A DNA stretch of 64,000 nt from an uncultured Odoribacter sp. (GCA_944321165.1 CALUKE010000009.1:1-64000); one strand, 5' to 3'. Shown: positions 9,187 to 19,663, counted from the first letter of the stretch. Numbers and translations: made by a program. Notes: a model not told the origin generated them from the sequence alone.

Positions 9187-11196
9187 TTATTTTCTTTTAT
9201 TTTTCTCATTTTCAAGCTGTAATTGCAACACAAATGCCGACCGCGAAGGGATGTAAAGACTCAACAGATTCCGTCCTTCCCGATAAAGCGTAAAATGAGG
9301 CTGCGCATCATCGATTCGATTGAATCCATCAAAACAGGAATTATCCGTATCCAATACCGACAAATACTTTCCCGGCTCTGCATCGAATTCATAATCCGCA
9401 AATGAATGCTGGGGATTGAAATTGAATACAAACAAATAACTGCCTCTCCTGAAAATCAGCACCTGCTGTTCATTGTCCCGAACCAAAGGAACAGGCGGCG
9501 GCGTAAAGAAATCCCCCTTCTTAATGAGAGCAATCATCGCCTTGTCGAATTCGTTGAGAAAACGGAAACGCAAATTCTTGTCATCAACTAAACTCCATTG
9601 CCGGCGGGCATGCTCATAACTCCAATTGTTGCCTTCCCGCGGAAAATCGATCCATTCCGGATGCCCGAATTCATTTCCCATAAAATTCAAATATCCATCA
9701 CCGGCAGTAGCAATCGTAAGCAAACGAATCATCTTGTGCAAGGCTATTCCTCGTTCAATCCGCAAACTATGATCAAACACACTCATCGAAGTATAGATAT
9801 CCTTATCCACCAAACGGAAAAAGATTGTTTTGTCGCCCACCATCGCCTGATCATGACTCTCAACATAACTGACCGTATGCTCATCCGAACGTTTATTGGT
9901 CAATTCATAAAACAGGTCCCCGACATGCCATTCTTCATCTTTTTTATCCTGAGTCAGCTTGATCCAATAATCGGGAACTCCCATGCTCATCCGGAAATCA
10001 AAGCCCATTCCCCCCTGCTCCGTCGGAACCGCCAAGCCCGGCATACCGCTCATATCTTCGGCAATCGTGATAATATCAGGATTTACCTCATGTAGCAACT
10101 TATTGGCCAAAGTCAGATAAGTAATGGCATCTTCGTCCTGATTACCGTCAAAATAGAATTTATACTCCGTAAAATCCCGACCCAATCCATGATCCCAATA
10201 AAGCATACTGGTAATCCCGTCAAAGCGGAAACCATCGAAATGAAATTCATCCGCCCAATATTTGCAATTCGACAACAAAAAACCGATTACTTCATTTTTC
10301 CCATAATCAAAGCAACGGGAATTCCACAATTTATGCTCTCCCCGTTCACCCGGATAAAAATATTGGCTGTAATCTCCGGCGAAACGACTCAAACCTTCCG
10401 CTTCATTCCTCACCGCATGTGAATGTACGATATCCATGATCACCCCGATACCATAACCGTGAGCTTCATCGATCAAGCGTTTTAAATCATCGGGAGTTCC
10501 GAAACGAGAACTGACCGCATAAAAATTAGACACCTGATAACCGAAAGAACCGTAATAAGGATGTTCCTGAATTCCCATCAACTGAATCATATTATAACCC
10601 AGATCGACAATTCGGGGCAATACGTAAGCCCGGAATTCATTAAAAGTGGAAACTCGGCGATTCTCCATGCTCATACCCACATGCGCCTCATAAATCAAGG
10701 GATGTACAACACGACCGACACCGGGATAACGCCACGCATAGGCAGACTCCGGTTGCCAGACCTGTGCGGCAAACAACTTGGTAAGCTCATCCTGTACGAC
10801 CCGGGTGACATAACTGGGGATTCGCTCGCCTTCACCACCGGGCCATTCAATCCAAAGCTTATAATCCATGCCATGCCAAAAAGCATTTTCCGGCAACTCC
10901 AATTCCCATACCCCTCCCTCTTTCCGGTGTAATTTAAAATTCTCCCTCTTCTGCCATTCGTTCGACTCTCCAATCAGATAGATGGCTGTTGCAGCCGGAG
11001 CCCACTCACGGAACACCCATCCTTTGCCAGGAAGACGGTGCAAACCAAAATAAAGATGATTATTAAACACATCAGCCAGCCGCCCCTTCCGATTGGTAAA
11101 CTCCAGTTCTTTCAACACACTGCGCTCATGACGCCTGCGAATGACTGGAAGAAAAGGTTCCAGATAAGGATCGGTGACAGTAATATCGAATTTCAT
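9187..11196 (-). CDS. glgB: 1,4-alpha-glucan branching enzyme (GH13)
   Basis: A 669-residue branching enzyme with an N-terminal CBM48-like domain (about 60-150) and a GH13 barrel. Visible motifs are YEAHVGMS, the region I DIVHSHAVRN, region II DGFRFDGIT carrying the nucleophile Asp, region III TIAEDMSG carrying the acid Glu, and region IV VESHDQAM. The motif spelling resembles eukaryotic/GH13_8 enzymes more than Escherichia coli GlgB. It makes alpha-1,6 branches in glycogen. As the first gene of the minus-strand glycogen operon it follows the promoter at 11388-11419. Confidence 0.93.
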   Translation of the reverse strand: MKFDITVTDPYLEPFLPVIRRRHERSVLKELEFTNRKGRLADVFNNHLYFGLHRLPGKGWVFREWAPAATAIYLIGESNEWQKRENFKLHRKEGGVWELELPENAFWHGMDYKLWIEWPGGEGERIPSYVTRVVQDELTKLFAAQVWQPESAYAWRYPGVGRVVHPLIYEAHVGMSMENRRVSTFNEFRAYVLPRIVDLGYNMIQLMGIQEHPYYGSFGYQVSNFYAVSSRFGTPDDLKRLIDEAHGYGIGVIMDIVHSHAVRNEAEGLSRFAGDYSQYFYPGERGEHKLWNSRCFDYGKNEVIGFLLSNCKYWADEFHFDGFRFDGITSMLYWDHGLGRDFTEYKFYFDGNQDEDAITYLTLANKLLHEVNPDIITIAEDMSGMPGLAVPTEQGGMGFDFRMSMGVPDYWIKLTQDKKDEEWHVGDLFYELTNKRSDEHTVSYVESHDQAMVGDKTIFFRLVDKDIYTSMSVFDHSLRIERGIALHKMIRLLTIATAGDGYLNFMGNEFGHPEWIDFPREGNNWSYEHARRQWSLVDDKNLRFRFLNEFDKAMIALIKKGDFFTPPPVPLVRDNEQQVLIFRRGSYLFVFNFNPQHSFADYEFDAEPGKYLSVLDTDNSCFDGFNRIDDAQPHFTLYREGRNLLSLYIPSRSAFVLQLQLENEKNKRK

Positions 11197-11387
11197 TGTA
11201 TACCGTTTTTAATATTATCCCACAATATCTCTCATCCCTGCCCGGCACTCTCTACCTCTGCCATTTTCCCTTCAGAAATAGTATACGTTTTTCCAACGGA
11301 TATGTCCCGGTCAATTATGAAAAAATTATCACTCCAAAATCCCCAATATTATTTTCAATAAACACTTTTACATTCAATTATACATTC

Positions 11388-11419
11388 GAAAGATAACAAC
11401 TAATACTCATATTTACAAA
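11388..11419 (-). promoter_or_regulatory. Promoter for the glycogen operon
   Basis: On the minus strand a -33 TTTG (11416-11419) and a -7 TATCTTTC (11388-11395) are separated by 20 bp, close to the Bacteroidota TTTG/TAnnTTTG pattern. The last G of the -7 is replaced by C. Expected leader about 185 nt. Confidence 0.5.
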
Positions 11420-11560
11420 TTTTTACCCCCATTTTAATGGCAAAAATTACCAATTTTTACAATTGTTACTCAGAGATGACAATTTCTATACACTTCTGCA
11501 AAATAATTACAACAAAACAGTGAAAAATCTACCAAATCGGGCGGACAAAAAATATTTTAC

Positions 11561-11568
11561 TATTTTTG
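11561..11568 (+). promoter_or_regulatory. -7 element for wbqC-like gene
   Basis: TATTTTTG matches TAnnTTTG exactly, 26 bp upstream of the ATG at 11595. No clear -33 TTG is present. Confidence 0.5.
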
Positions 11569-11594
11569 TGGACAAATATTGATTCACCCATTCC

Positions 11595-12212
11595 ATGAAA
11601 CCGTTTTTACTGACAACAGCCTATTTCCCCCCAATCGCTTATTTTTCCTGTCTTCAAAAGGCAGAAACGATCTATATCGAACAATACGAAAATTTCGGGA
11701 AACAAAGCTATCGGAATCGGTGTGAAATCATGACCGCCAACGGAGTCATTTCGCTGACGGTACCGGTAGCCAAAGCCAACAGCAAAACTCTATTGAAAGA
11801 TTTAAGAATCGTCTATGCGACGGACTGGCAGAAACTCCATTTCCGAGGCATCGAATCGGCCTATAAGAATTCACCCTATTACGAATATTACATCGATGAT
11901 CTGCTGCCTTTTTTCCAAAAACGGGAAACTTTTTTACTCGATCTCAATCAGGCCATTTTATACCGCTTATTCGATCTGCTGAAAATCAAGCGGGATGTCC
12001 GATTAACCACCGATTACATCCACCCAGGAAATCCGGAATTCACAGACCTGCGCAACACTTTCCACCCCAAAGCCTCCCATCGCCAAGCCGGATGGGAATA
12101 TACGGCCATTCCCTACCGTCAAACATTCAGCGACCGCATTCCGTTCACCCCTCATCTCAGCATCCTGGATCTACTCTTCTGTTGCGGTCCGGAAACCATC
12201 CAATATCTTTAA
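11595..12212 (+). CDS. WbqC family protein
   Basis: A 205-residue protein matching the WbqC-like family (PF08889), recognised by the N-terminal AYFPPIAYFS, the NRC / ISLTVPV segment around 45-57 and the WQKLHFRGIESAYKNSPYYEYY block around 80-100. The family is found in surface-polysaccharide loci and elsewhere in Bacteroidota, and its biochemical role is not established. Here it stands alone, convergent with the NlpC/P60 gene, with only 3 bp between them. No signal peptide. Confidence 0.8.
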   Translation: MKPFLLTTAYFPPIAYFSCLQKAETIYIEQYENFGKQSYRNRCEIMTANGVISLTVPVAKANSKTLLKDLRIVYATDWQKLHFRGIESAYKNSPYYEYYIDDLLPFFQKRETFLLDLNQAILYRLFDLLKIKRDVRLTTDYIHPGNPEFTDLRNTFHPKASHRQAGWEYTAIPYRQTFSDRIPFTPHLSILDLLFCCGPETIQYL

Positions 12213-12215
12213 AAA

Positions 12216-13019
12216 TCATTCAGAAAATTCATCCGGCAAGATTCGCTTGATAACCTTCAGATTATGGGTATAACGCTTCAAATCTTCGTTAAAGATTCCC
12301 TGATGATCGATCTTGTCAACCCGTACCTTTCCTGAAGCGTGAATAATCCGGTTCTGTTCCCAGATAATTCCGACATGGGTAATGACATTCGATTCATCCC
12401 CGAAAAAGGCCAAATCCCCCGGCAAGGCTTCTTCGACAAAAGAATAATCCTGTCCAAGAGCGACCTGTTGCGAAGCATCCCGGGGCAAATCAATCCCCGC
12501 CATCCGATAAACGATCTGAACAAGCCCCGAACAATCGATTCCATAAGGGGAACGTCCTCCCCACAAATAAGGGGTATTGTAATACATCAACGCATACCCG
12601 ATGATCAAATCCCGCAAACTCTCAATGCCGACATCTTTCACCTTGCTTACCAGCGTATAGGTATCTTCTCCGATCCGCATTTTCTTGGTGACAGCATCAA
12701 AAAAAGGAAAAACACTGCCCGATACGACCAATTTATTTCCATAATCTCCTTCCTTGACCACAATGTTAAACACCTCCGTCGCCAATACTGGAGCTTCTGA
12801 ACGATATCGGTGGACATATTCATCCGTTACTTCCAGCACCATTTTCCGATCGACCCACCCTTCATAAAAATCATGCAACAAACGCACATACACCCATTTG
12901 TCATCCGCTTCCAGAATTTCAAAAATCTCCCCGAAAAGAATCTGAGAAACCATCTCACTCCGTTCCGATCGCTCTCTCCGCATGGGAACAATGCTTAACT
13001 CTGCGATACCGTAAGCCAT
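12216..13019 (-). CDS. C40 family peptidase (SH3 + NlpC/P60)
   Basis: A 267-residue cell-wall peptidase of the gamma-D-glutamyl-diamino-acid endopeptidase type. An N-terminal SH3-like region (about 1-65) and a second SH3-like region precede an NlpC/P60 domain with Cys163 in GIDCSGL, His215 in THVGIIW and His227. I use the ATG at 13019; a TTG four codons upstream also opens the frame but is less likely. There is no obvious signal peptide, as in several recycling or dipeptidyl-peptidase VI-like members, so it may act on imported muropeptides. It ends 10 bp or so before the transporter gene's end on the same strand. Confidence 0.88.
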   Translation of the reverse strand: MAYGIAELSIVPMRRERSERSEMVSQILFGEIFEILEADDKWVYVRLLHDFYEGWVDRKMVLEVTDEYVHRYRSEAPVLATEVFNIVVKEGDYGNKLVVSGSVFPFFDAVTKKMRIGEDTYTLVSKVKDVGIESLRDLIIGYALMYYNTPYLWGGRSPYGIDCSGLVQIVYRMAGIDLPRDASQQVALGQDYSFVEEALPGDLAFFGDESNVITHVGIIWEQNRIIHASGKVRVDKIDHQGIFNEDLKRYTHNLKVIKRILPDEFSE

Positions 13020-13040
13020 AGAAATATTCAATTACATTTA

Positions 13041-14708
13041 TTATAAAACAAGGATCAACAGCTGAGCCGTCAAGACCCGCAAAAACATGGTCAAGGGATA
13101 AACGGTTGCATACCCGACGGCAGGCATATCATTTCCCGCAACTCCGTTCGCATAGGCCAAAGCCGGCGGATCTGTCGTACTTCCGGCAATCAATCCCATC
13201 AAGGTAAAATAATTGATCTTATAACACCAGCGGGCAATAATCCCCACAATTATCAAAGGAATAAAGGTGATGATAAAGCCATAACCGATCCAGGCAAAGC
13301 CCCCTTCATGCACAACCGTATCGACAAATCCGACACCGGCATCCAACCCCACACAGGCCAGGAACAAAGAAATTCCGATTTCCCGCAACATCAGGTTGGC
13401 ACTCATGGTGGTATACGTGACCAGTTTATAATGTGGACCGAATTTACCGATCAAAATGGCTACTACCAAAGGACCTCCCGCCAATCCCAATTTCACCGAC
13501 TGAGGAATACCCGGGAAAGAAATAGGAATGCTCCCCAGCAAGATTCCGAGAGCTATTCCCAGGAAAATCGGGACCAAATTGGGCTCCCGCAAACGACGGA
13601 GAGAATTTCCCAATATCTTTTCCACCCCTTTGATGCTTTCTTCCGTACCGACTACCGTTACCCGGTCGCCAATTTGCAACTCCAAACCGGGACTGGCTAC
13701 CAAATCAACCCCGGCTCTGTTCACCCGTGTGACATTCACTCCAAATCCCCCCCGCAAATGAAGCTGTCCCAATATCTTTCCATTGATTTCCGAACGGGTA
13801 ATCATTATTCGCTTGGAAACCAATTTAGAGTCCAGCTGTTCCCACTCGGAACGATGCATTTCAATTCTCTCGCCGATAAAAGCGATGATGGCATCCAAGT
13901 CTTGGTTGGCCGCAATCACGAAGAGTTTGTCCCCCTCCTTCAAGGGAGTGTGGGAATGAGCGATTTCTAAGGTATGATCCACATGCAACACCCTGGATAT
14001 CACAAATTTTTTATCGATCAAACGGGCCACTTCACAAATCTCTTTCCCAAACAAAGCCGGATTCCGGACCAAAATAGAAACATGTGTCGCACGAGCTTCT
14101 TTTTCTTCCAGGGCATTCTGTGCATTCTCCGTTTCTTGAGCAAACGAAATTCGAAAAATATAGCGTATCAAAATAATGGCTCCGATGATTCCGATCACCC
14201 CCAAGGGATAGGCCACGGCATATCCCATGGCGATCTCCGAACCTTCCTGTCCAGTCATATCGAAATAAGCCTGCTGAGCAGCTCCCAAACCGGGTGTATT
14301 TGTCACCGCTCCCGACAATATCCCGACCATCGTGGTAACCGGTAAACCCGTCACAGCATACAAAATACAAGTGATCACCACCCCCAGCAAAACAATGGAA
14401 ACCGCCAACAGATTCAAGCGAATTCCCCCTTTCTTGAACGAAGAGAAAAAACCCGGTCCTACCTGTAATCCCACGGAATAAACAAACAGAATCAAGCCAA
14501 ACTCTTTCAAAAAATGCAAAGCATGAGGATCCATCCGCATACCGAAATGACTCAAGATAATCCCCACAAAAAGAATCCACGTAATACCCAACGAAATCCC
14601 CGCAACCTTAATTTTCCCCAAAAAGATTCCGACAAAAATAACAATCGCCACCAATAAAATCGAATGCCCGATACCAGTACCAAATAATAACTCATGCAAC
14701 CATTCCAT
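13041..14708 (-). CDS. YidE/AspT-family membrane transporter with two RCK-C domains
   Basis: A 555-residue inner-membrane protein with the duplicated architecture of aspartate:alanine exchanger / YidE transporters: about five helices (residues 5-180), two TrkA-C (RCK-C) regulatory domains (about 200-360), then a second helical half (365-555). The motif [12 protein letters not shown] in the first half and [12 protein letters not shown] in the second mark the two repeats. The substrate is unknown; exchange of dicarboxylates or amino acids is typical. It is followed closely by the C40 peptidase gene, probably in one transcript. Confidence 0.87.
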   Translation of the reverse strand: MEWLHELLFGTGIGHSILLVAIVIFVGIFLGKIKVAGISLGITWILFVGIILSHFGMRMDPHALHFLKEFGLILFVYSVGLQVGPGFFSSFKKGGIRLNLLAVSIVLLGVVITCILYAVTGLPVTTMVGILSGAVTNTPGLGAAQQAYFDMTGQEGSEIAMGYAVAYPLGVIGIIGAIILIRYIFRISFAQETENAQNALEEKEARATHVSILVRNPALFGKEICEVARLIDKKFVISRVLHVDHTLEIAHSHTPLKEGDKLFVIAANQDLDAIIAFIGERIEMHRSEWEQLDSKLVSKRIMITRSEINGKILGQLHLRGGFGVNVTRVNRAGVDLVASPGLELQIGDRVTVVGTEESIKGVEKILGNSLRRLREPNLVPIFLGIALGILLGSIPISFPGIPQSVKLGLAGGPLVVAILIGKFGPHYKLVTYTTMSANLMLREIGISLFLACVGLDAGVGFVDTVVHEGGFAWIGYGFIITFIPLIIVGIIARWCYKINYFTLMGLIAGSTTDPPALAYANGVAGNDMPAVGYATVYPLTMFLRVLTAQLLILVL

Positions 14709-14769
14709 ATAAATCCTCCATATTTAAATTCTTTCTGTCACAATCCTTTTCTTCTAAACAATAAGACAA

Positions 14770-14777
14770 CAAAAGTA
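14770..14777 (-). promoter_or_regulatory. -7 element for the YidE-type transporter
   Basis: TACTTTTG on the minus strand matches TAnnTTTG exactly, 62 bp upstream of the ATG at 14708. The -33 is not clear. Confidence 0.5.
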
Positions 14778-14831
14778 TAAAATAATCTGCAAATCCACCC
14801 GATTCTGCCACCATTATATACGAAATCTTAC

Positions 14832-14839
14832 TATCTTTG
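14832..14839 (+). promoter_or_regulatory. -7 element for the threonine aldolase gene
   Basis: TATCTTTG matches TAnnTTTG exactly. Because the transcript should begin at about 14845, this element decides against the TTG at 14837 as start codon and for the ATG at 14867. Confidence 0.55.
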
Positions 14840-14866
14840 AAAAGTTTTATTTTAATCCATTTCAAC

Positions 14867-15892
14867 ATGATTCGAGGTTTCGGAAGCGACAATTTTTCTG
14901 GAGTCCTGCCAGAAGTATTCCAGGCACTGGAAGAAGCAGCTTATGGTCATCAACACTCTTACGGCGAAGACTGTTATTCAGAAAAGGCCATTCAAGATTT
15001 CAAAAACATTTTTGGAGAAGATATCAGCGTATTTTTCGTATACAACGGTACGGGAGCCAATATCCTCAGCCTCTCCGCCTTTACTCAATCCTACCATGCG
15101 GTCATCTGTGCAGAAACCGCCCATATTCACGTGGATGAATGCGGTGCCATCGAAAAACAGACCGGCTGTAAATTGCTGACAGTACCCACTTTCGACGGGA
15201 AATTGACCGTCGGCCTGATACAGAATCACATGCACGGTTTCGGTGATCAACATCATGTCCAACCGAAAATGATTTCGTTGACCCAATGCACGGAGTTAGG
15301 TACGGTATACACGCCGGAAGAACTGAAAGAAATCTGCGACTATGCCCATGCCCACCATCTGTACGTACATATGGATGGCGCCCGTCTTTCCAATGCCGTG
15401 GCCTATTTAGGCTGTCATCCCCAGGACATTACTTCCCGGGTGGGAATCGACGTATTGAGTTTCGGCGGTACCAAAAATGGTATGATGTTCGGAGAAGCAG
15501 TCATCTTTTTCAATTCCGAAGTAGCCAAAGAAGTTCAATATATCCGGAAACAGCTTATGCAACTGCATTCCAAAACCCGTTTTATTGCGGCCCAATTCTC
15601 GGCTGTATTGAAACACGACCGATGGCTGAAAAGTGCCGGTCATGCCAACAAAATGGCTCAAATGCTGGCCAATGAAGCGGGAAAGATACCCGGAATCCGC
15701 ATCACCCAGGAAGTTCAGGGCAACGAAGTATTCGCCATCATTCCGCGGGATAAAATCAGCAAATTACAGTCACAATGCTTTTTTTACGTATGGGATGAAA
15801 ATGCCTCGGAAGTCCGCTGGGTATGTTCTTTCGACACGACAGAAAGCGACATTATCGAATTTGTCAATCTGCTGAGGGCAGAAATCTGCTGA
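14867..15892 (+). CDS. Low-specificity L-threonine aldolase family (beta-eliminating lyase)
   Basis: A 341-residue fold-type I PLP enzyme of the threonine aldolase family, cleaving L-threonine or allo-threonine to glycine and acetaldehyde. Motifs are SDNFSG at the N-terminus, YNGTGAN (cofactor phosphate), the HIHVDECGA block, HMDGARL, and LSFGGTKNG with the Schiff-base lysine. The frame can be extended to a TTG at 14837, but that codon overlaps a -7 promoter element. The next gene starts 2 bp after the stop, so the two are likely cotranscribed. Confidence 0.9.
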   Translation: MIRGFGSDNFSGVLPEVFQALEEAAYGHQHSYGEDCYSEKAIQDFKNIFGEDISVFFVYNGTGANILSLSAFTQSYHAVICAETAHIHVDECGAIEKQTGCKLLTVPTFDGKLTVGLIQNHMHGFGDQHHVQPKMISLTQCTELGTVYTPEELKEICDYAHAHHLYVHMDGARLSNAVAYLGCHPQDITSRVGIDVLSFGGTKNGMMFGEAVIFFNSEVAKEVQYIRKQLMQLHSKTRFIAAQFSAVLKHDRWLKSAGHANKMAQMLANEAGKIPGIRITQEVQGNEVFAIIPRDKISKLQSQCFFYVWDENASEVRWVCSFDTTESDIIEFVNLLRAEIC

Positions 15893-15894
15893 TC

Positions 15895-16584
15895 ATGACC
15901 CATCGACTGATTCAAACCGAAGACGGAAGTTGCACCATTTACGTTCCGGAACTGGATGAACATTACCATTCCATACACGGAGCCATTCAGGAATCCAGGC
16001 ATATTTTCATCCAGGCCGGTTTAATACACTACTTATCCCATCCGCCCCAGTCGTTTTCCGCCACTTCTCCGTTGAACATACTGGAAGCGGGCTTTGGGAC
16101 AGGCTTGAATGCCTATTTGACTCTGTTGGAAAGCGAACGGTTAGGTATTCCGATAAATTATCACAGCCTGGAAAAATACCCCTTGACAACACCGGAAATT
16201 ACCGTTCTCGACTATCCGGAACAACTCGGTCAAACCGATCGTTCTCTGTTTCAAAAATTACACCATACCCCTTGGAATACGGCCAGTCGGATAACCCCGT
16301 TCTTTCAGTTACGGAAATACCATCAGGATTTTCGGGAAATAACCTTCAGAGAAACATTTGATTTAGTCTATTTCGATGCCTTTAACCCGAAAGTACAACC
16401 ACACCTCTGGACCCCGGAAGTATTGGAACGATTTGCACAAGCACTCAAAGCGGGTGGTATACTGGTAACCTACTGCGTCAAGGGAAGTGTCAAACAAGCC
16501 CTACGGGCTTCCGGCATGACTCTCCGACGCCTGCCGGGTCCTCCCGGCAAAAGAGAAATGCTCAGAGCCACCAAACAGGCATGA
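15895..16584 (+). CDS. mnmD: tRNA U34 5-methylaminomethyl-2-thiouridine methyltransferase MnmD
   Basis: A 229-residue SAM-dependent methyltransferase of the MnmD type, related to the N-terminal half of E. coli MnmC, which methylates nm5s2U34 in tRNA. Visible features are the N-terminal DGSCTIYVPELDEHYHS segment, the SAM site LEAGFGTGLNA (about 63-73), the family-typical YFDAFNPKVQPHLWT block (about 160-174), and GGILVTYCVKG. The ATG at 15895 is 2 bp after the aldolase stop; a longer reading from 15823 lies inside the upstream gene. It lacks the FAD oxidase half, so that step is not done by this protein. Confidence 0.9.
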   Translation: MTHRLIQTEDGSCTIYVPELDEHYHSIHGAIQESRHIFIQAGLIHYLSHPPQSFSATSPLNILEAGFGTGLNAYLTLLESERLGIPINYHSLEKYPLTTPEITVLDYPEQLGQTDRSLFQKLHHTPWNTASRITPFFQLRKYHQDFREITFRETFDLVYFDAFNPKVQPHLWTPEVLERFAQALKAGGILVTYCVKGSVKQALRASGMTLRRLPGPPGKREMLRATKQA

Positions 16585-16587
16585 TTT

Positions 16588-19572
16588 TCAATTCAATGCC
16601 TCCAACAACTCTTCGTCTGTCAGCGGCAAAGGAGAGATCGGTGCCATGACAGAATCTGCAAGCCGTTGTTTCCGTTGCTGAATGGCCAAAATTTTCTCCT
16701 CCAACGTTCCGGCAGTGATAAAGCGATACACAAATACCGCCCTTTTTTGACCGATACGATGAGCTCTTCCTACGGCCTGATTTTCTGCAGCAAGATTCCA
16801 CCAGGGATCAAGAATGAACACATAATCGGCCTCTGTCAGGTTCAAGCCTACGCCTCCAGCCTTTAAAGAAATCAGGAAGATCCGACAGTCAGAATCGACA
16901 GAAAAACGCCGGATGACCTGCTCCCGGTCGATTGTTGCCCCAGTCAGCAACGCATATGACCAACCGTGACTCCCTACTTCCTCAGCAACCATTCGTAAAT
17001 ATTTAACAAAAGAAGAAAAAATCAACACTTTGTGTCCAGCCGTCACGATATCCCCCAACATACGGAATACCTCCCTGAATTTTCCGGTACCACCCCAATA
17101 TTCGCTATCGACCAGACGGGGATGATTTGCAATCTGCCGCAAACGGATCAATGCCTTGAGTATCATAAAGTCACTCCGCAATCCCTCCTGATTTTCCCTT
17201 TTCCCCAATATATAATTCCGAACCCGGGCCTGCTCTTCTTCATAAAATTTACGCTGTTCTTCTTCCGGTTCGCACACGACCAGTTCTGTTGTCAATTCTG
17301 GTAAATCAGCCAATACTTCTTCTTTCGTACGCCGCAAAATATAGGGAGCAATCAGTCTACGCAAGGCCTCACTCATACGACCGTCAACATCGGCTAAAAT
17401 CGGACGGATGAAATGATCTCTGAAAAAACGGTGGCTTCCAAGCAATCCCCGGTTCACCCAGTTCATCACAGCCCACAAATCGGTTAGTGAATTCTCGATC
17501 GGAGTACCGGACAAAGCCCAAAACCAATGCCCCTGGAGCCTCATCATCGCCTGATGAAGCTGGGAGTCCGGATTCTTCAACATCTGAGCTTCATCGGCAA
17601 TCACAAATCCGAAAGTCAAGCGGGCAAAGTAATCAATATCATTTCGCAAAGTATGATAAGTGGCAAGCACCACATCCGAACGCTGCAAATAAGCACGCAA
17701 TTCAGCTCGATTCGCTCCGGCATAAACCGTGACTGTCAACTGAGGTGCAAATTTATGGAGCTCATTCCGCCAATTGTGAATCAAGGACGCCGGAACAACA
17801 ACCAGACAAGTATGGAATATCGACTCCGTCGGACTTTCTGTCATTTTCATTTCCATATGGGTCGTATCATCAAACAGATCCAGCTGTATTCCCTGTTTTT
17901 CCCATTCTCCTTCCGATGTTTTCTTCACCGTTTCCTGCCTGTATTTCAAAATGATCGCTATGGCTTGCAAAGTCTTTCCCAATCCCATATCGTCGGCCAG
18001 ACAACCACCCAATCCCTCCCGGTACAGACGATACATCCACTCATAACCAACTCGTTGATATGGACGCAAAACTGCCCGGAAATCAAGGGGCAAAGCCACT
18101 TCTTCCGGTGAATCGGCAGGCAAAGAGAATTGTCCGGCAATATCTTCACAATTTTTCAGCAAAGCATACTGGCTGCGATGGAAAAACAGAGTAGCCCCCT
18201 TTCCCTGGGCAAACAAAAGTAAATCGGTATATGTGGCAAACCATTCCCGAGGAATCAAGAATAGGTTCCCATCAGCAAGCAGATACTCCCGTTTTCCAGA
18301 CAAAATGGCCTCCCGAAAACTGATCAAAGGAATGCGTCGACCATCTGCCAACACCACCTCTGCTCTCAATTCAAACCAATCGACCGATTCCGACACGGCA
18401 TAATCCAAATACCAGGAATCGATATAATAACTCCGATGCAAAACTCTCTGAAGGAAACCGATTCCTCTCGCCTTCAAATCAGACAAATGCAACCGGATCC
18501 ACTCAATGGTATTTTGCCAGGCATCTTCGGACAAAACGTTTTCCGAAACGGACTGACCATCCGGTAGAGATGCACCGACAGAAGAAGCAAAATTCCCTAA
18601 ACGAAACACCGCCTTCGAAACAGGTTCCAACCCCCAAGCCAATAACAACGCCTGCTGTTGCTCTTCCCATTCCCAATTACGATTTACCTTATAAAATGCA
18701 TAAGCATCTCCCTCCGTATGCAATTTCACCATGGCCTTTCGTAGCGAACTGCCCGGTACACATTGGTCTCCATATCTGAATTCCAGTGTCAACACAGGAT
18801 TTCCTTGCCAATCCTGCTCCAATACCAACTGAGCCTGTTTTTCCACCTCCCGGACGATGACCTCAAATCCCTGCACCTCAATTTCTTCATGCCGGATATT
18901 TTTCAAAATAAAACGCTGGAAATAGACGGCCTCATTGGCTTTGGGTATCATAACCTCCCTCTTCTGCAAAAACGGCAACAAACGTTGTCCATCGAAATCC
19001 TCCGGAAAACAAAACAGCTGCCGACCGGAAATCACCCGACAGGGACGGCGTGTCACTATTTTCAGATCATAATCACTGGGATAAAAAATTTTCTCCCCAT
19101 CTGTCAAACGCAAAATATAACGTGTAAACTCTCCCGTCCGTTCAAAACGCAACAAAGCCCTCAGAGAAAGGCCTTTCAACATCAAACGCTGACTTTTGTA
19201 AAAATTATCCAAACGGCTGCCTTTCAAAAACAGGGGTATTCCATTTTTCGTCAATTCGTCCAGTACCTGTACGACATATTTTTCAATGTAAGGACGTATT
19301 TCTTCCCGCACATACGCTTCCTCCACTTTTTGCAAAAACAGACGTTCATCCTTGAATTTTTTACGTCCGAACTGCCTGAAAAGTACAGAGACATCGTATT
19401 TTCGGATGATCCCGGCAATCTGCCGGACAACCGGCAATACCTCCATCTCTTCATCTCCGACATACCGGCCTTTGCTTTGGAAAAAATCACCGGCATCTGC
19501 CACCCAATTGGCAAATATCATCCAGGAATCCCAACGCTTTTCATACGACAAAACAAAAATAATCCGCTCCAT
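16588..19572 (-). CDS. SNF2-family ATP-dependent helicase/translocase
   Basis: A 994-residue protein. The first half (about 1-480) is a poorly conserved N-terminal region. The C-terminal half is an SNF2/RapA-like motor: motif I DDMGLGKTLQAIAI (about 527-540), motif II ADEAQMLKN (DEAQ), motif III SGTPIENSLTDLW, motif V LISLKAGGVGLNLTEAD and motif VI NQAVGRAHRIGQ. It should couple ATP hydrolysis to translocation on duplex DNA, remodelling protein-DNA complexes such as stalled polymerase. No restriction or defence genes adjoin it. The ends converge with mnmD, 3 bp apart. Confidence 0.88.
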   Translation of the reverse strand: MERIIFVLSYEKRWDSWMIFANWVADAGDFFQSKGRYVGDEEMEVLPVVRQIAGIIRKYDVSVLFRQFGRKKFKDERLFLQKVEEAYVREEIRPYIEKYVVQVLDELTKNGIPLFLKGSRLDNFYKSQRLMLKGLSLRALLRFERTGEFTRYILRLTDGEKIFYPSDYDLKIVTRRPCRVISGRQLFCFPEDFDGQRLLPFLQKREVMIPKANEAVYFQRFILKNIRHEEIEVQGFEVIVREVEKQAQLVLEQDWQGNPVLTLEFRYGDQCVPGSSLRKAMVKLHTEGDAYAFYKVNRNWEWEEQQQALLLAWGLEPVSKAVFRLGNFASSVGASLPDGQSVSENVLSEDAWQNTIEWIRLHLSDLKARGIGFLQRVLHRSYYIDSWYLDYAVSESVDWFELRAEVVLADGRRIPLISFREAILSGKREYLLADGNLFLIPREWFATYTDLLLFAQGKGATLFFHRSQYALLKNCEDIAGQFSLPADSPEEVALPLDFRAVLRPYQRVGYEWMYRLYREGLGGCLADDMGLGKTLQAIAIILKYRQETVKKTSEGEWEKQGIQLDLFDDTTHMEMKMTESPTESIFHTCLVVVPASLIHNWRNELHKFAPQLTVTVYAGANRAELRAYLQRSDVVLATYHTLRNDIDYFARLTFGFVIADEAQMLKNPDSQLHQAMMRLQGHWFWALSGTPIENSLTDLWAVMNWVNRGLLGSHRFFRDHFIRPILADVDGRMSEALRRLIAPYILRRTKEEVLADLPELTTELVVCEPEEEQRKFYEEEQARVRNYILGKRENQEGLRSDFMILKALIRLRQIANHPRLVDSEYWGGTGKFREVFRMLGDIVTAGHKVLIFSSFVKYLRMVAEEVGSHGWSYALLTGATIDREQVIRRFSVDSDCRIFLISLKAGGVGLNLTEADYVFILDPWWNLAAENQAVGRAHRIGQKRAVFVYRFITAGTLEEKILAIQQRKQRLADSVMAPISPLPLTDEELLEALN

Positions 19573-19589
19573 TACATCAAAAGAAAATG

Positions 19590-19618
19590 TAAAGATAGCG
19601 GAAATTTATAGAAAACAA
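19590..19618 (-). promoter_or_regulatory. Promoter for the SNF2 helicase gene
   Basis: Minus-strand -33 TTG (19616-19618) and -7 TATCTTTA (19590-19597) are 18 bp apart, and the -7 is 17 bp from the ATG. The final G of the consensus is A. Confidence 0.4.
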
Positions 19619-19663
19619 CGAACCGAAAAATACTTTTATTCCCACAGCAAAGTATTCTGCTGG

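Larger units (their letters stand above)
11197..11594. other. Divergent intergenic region between glycogen operon and wbqC-like gene
   Basis: This 398-bp AT-rich gap holds the two divergent promoters listed separately. I see no further gene, and no riboswitch fold that I recognise. Confidence 0.6.

Noticed and set aside
11465-11480. GTTAC and ATGAC 11 bp apart upstream of the glycogen operon
   Set aside because: The second half is poor, and the -7 element is not at the fixed distance, so I do not call it a Pho box.
14837-14866. TTG start for the threonine aldolase gene
   Set aside because: The codon overlaps a -7 promoter element (14832-14839), so transcription should start after it.
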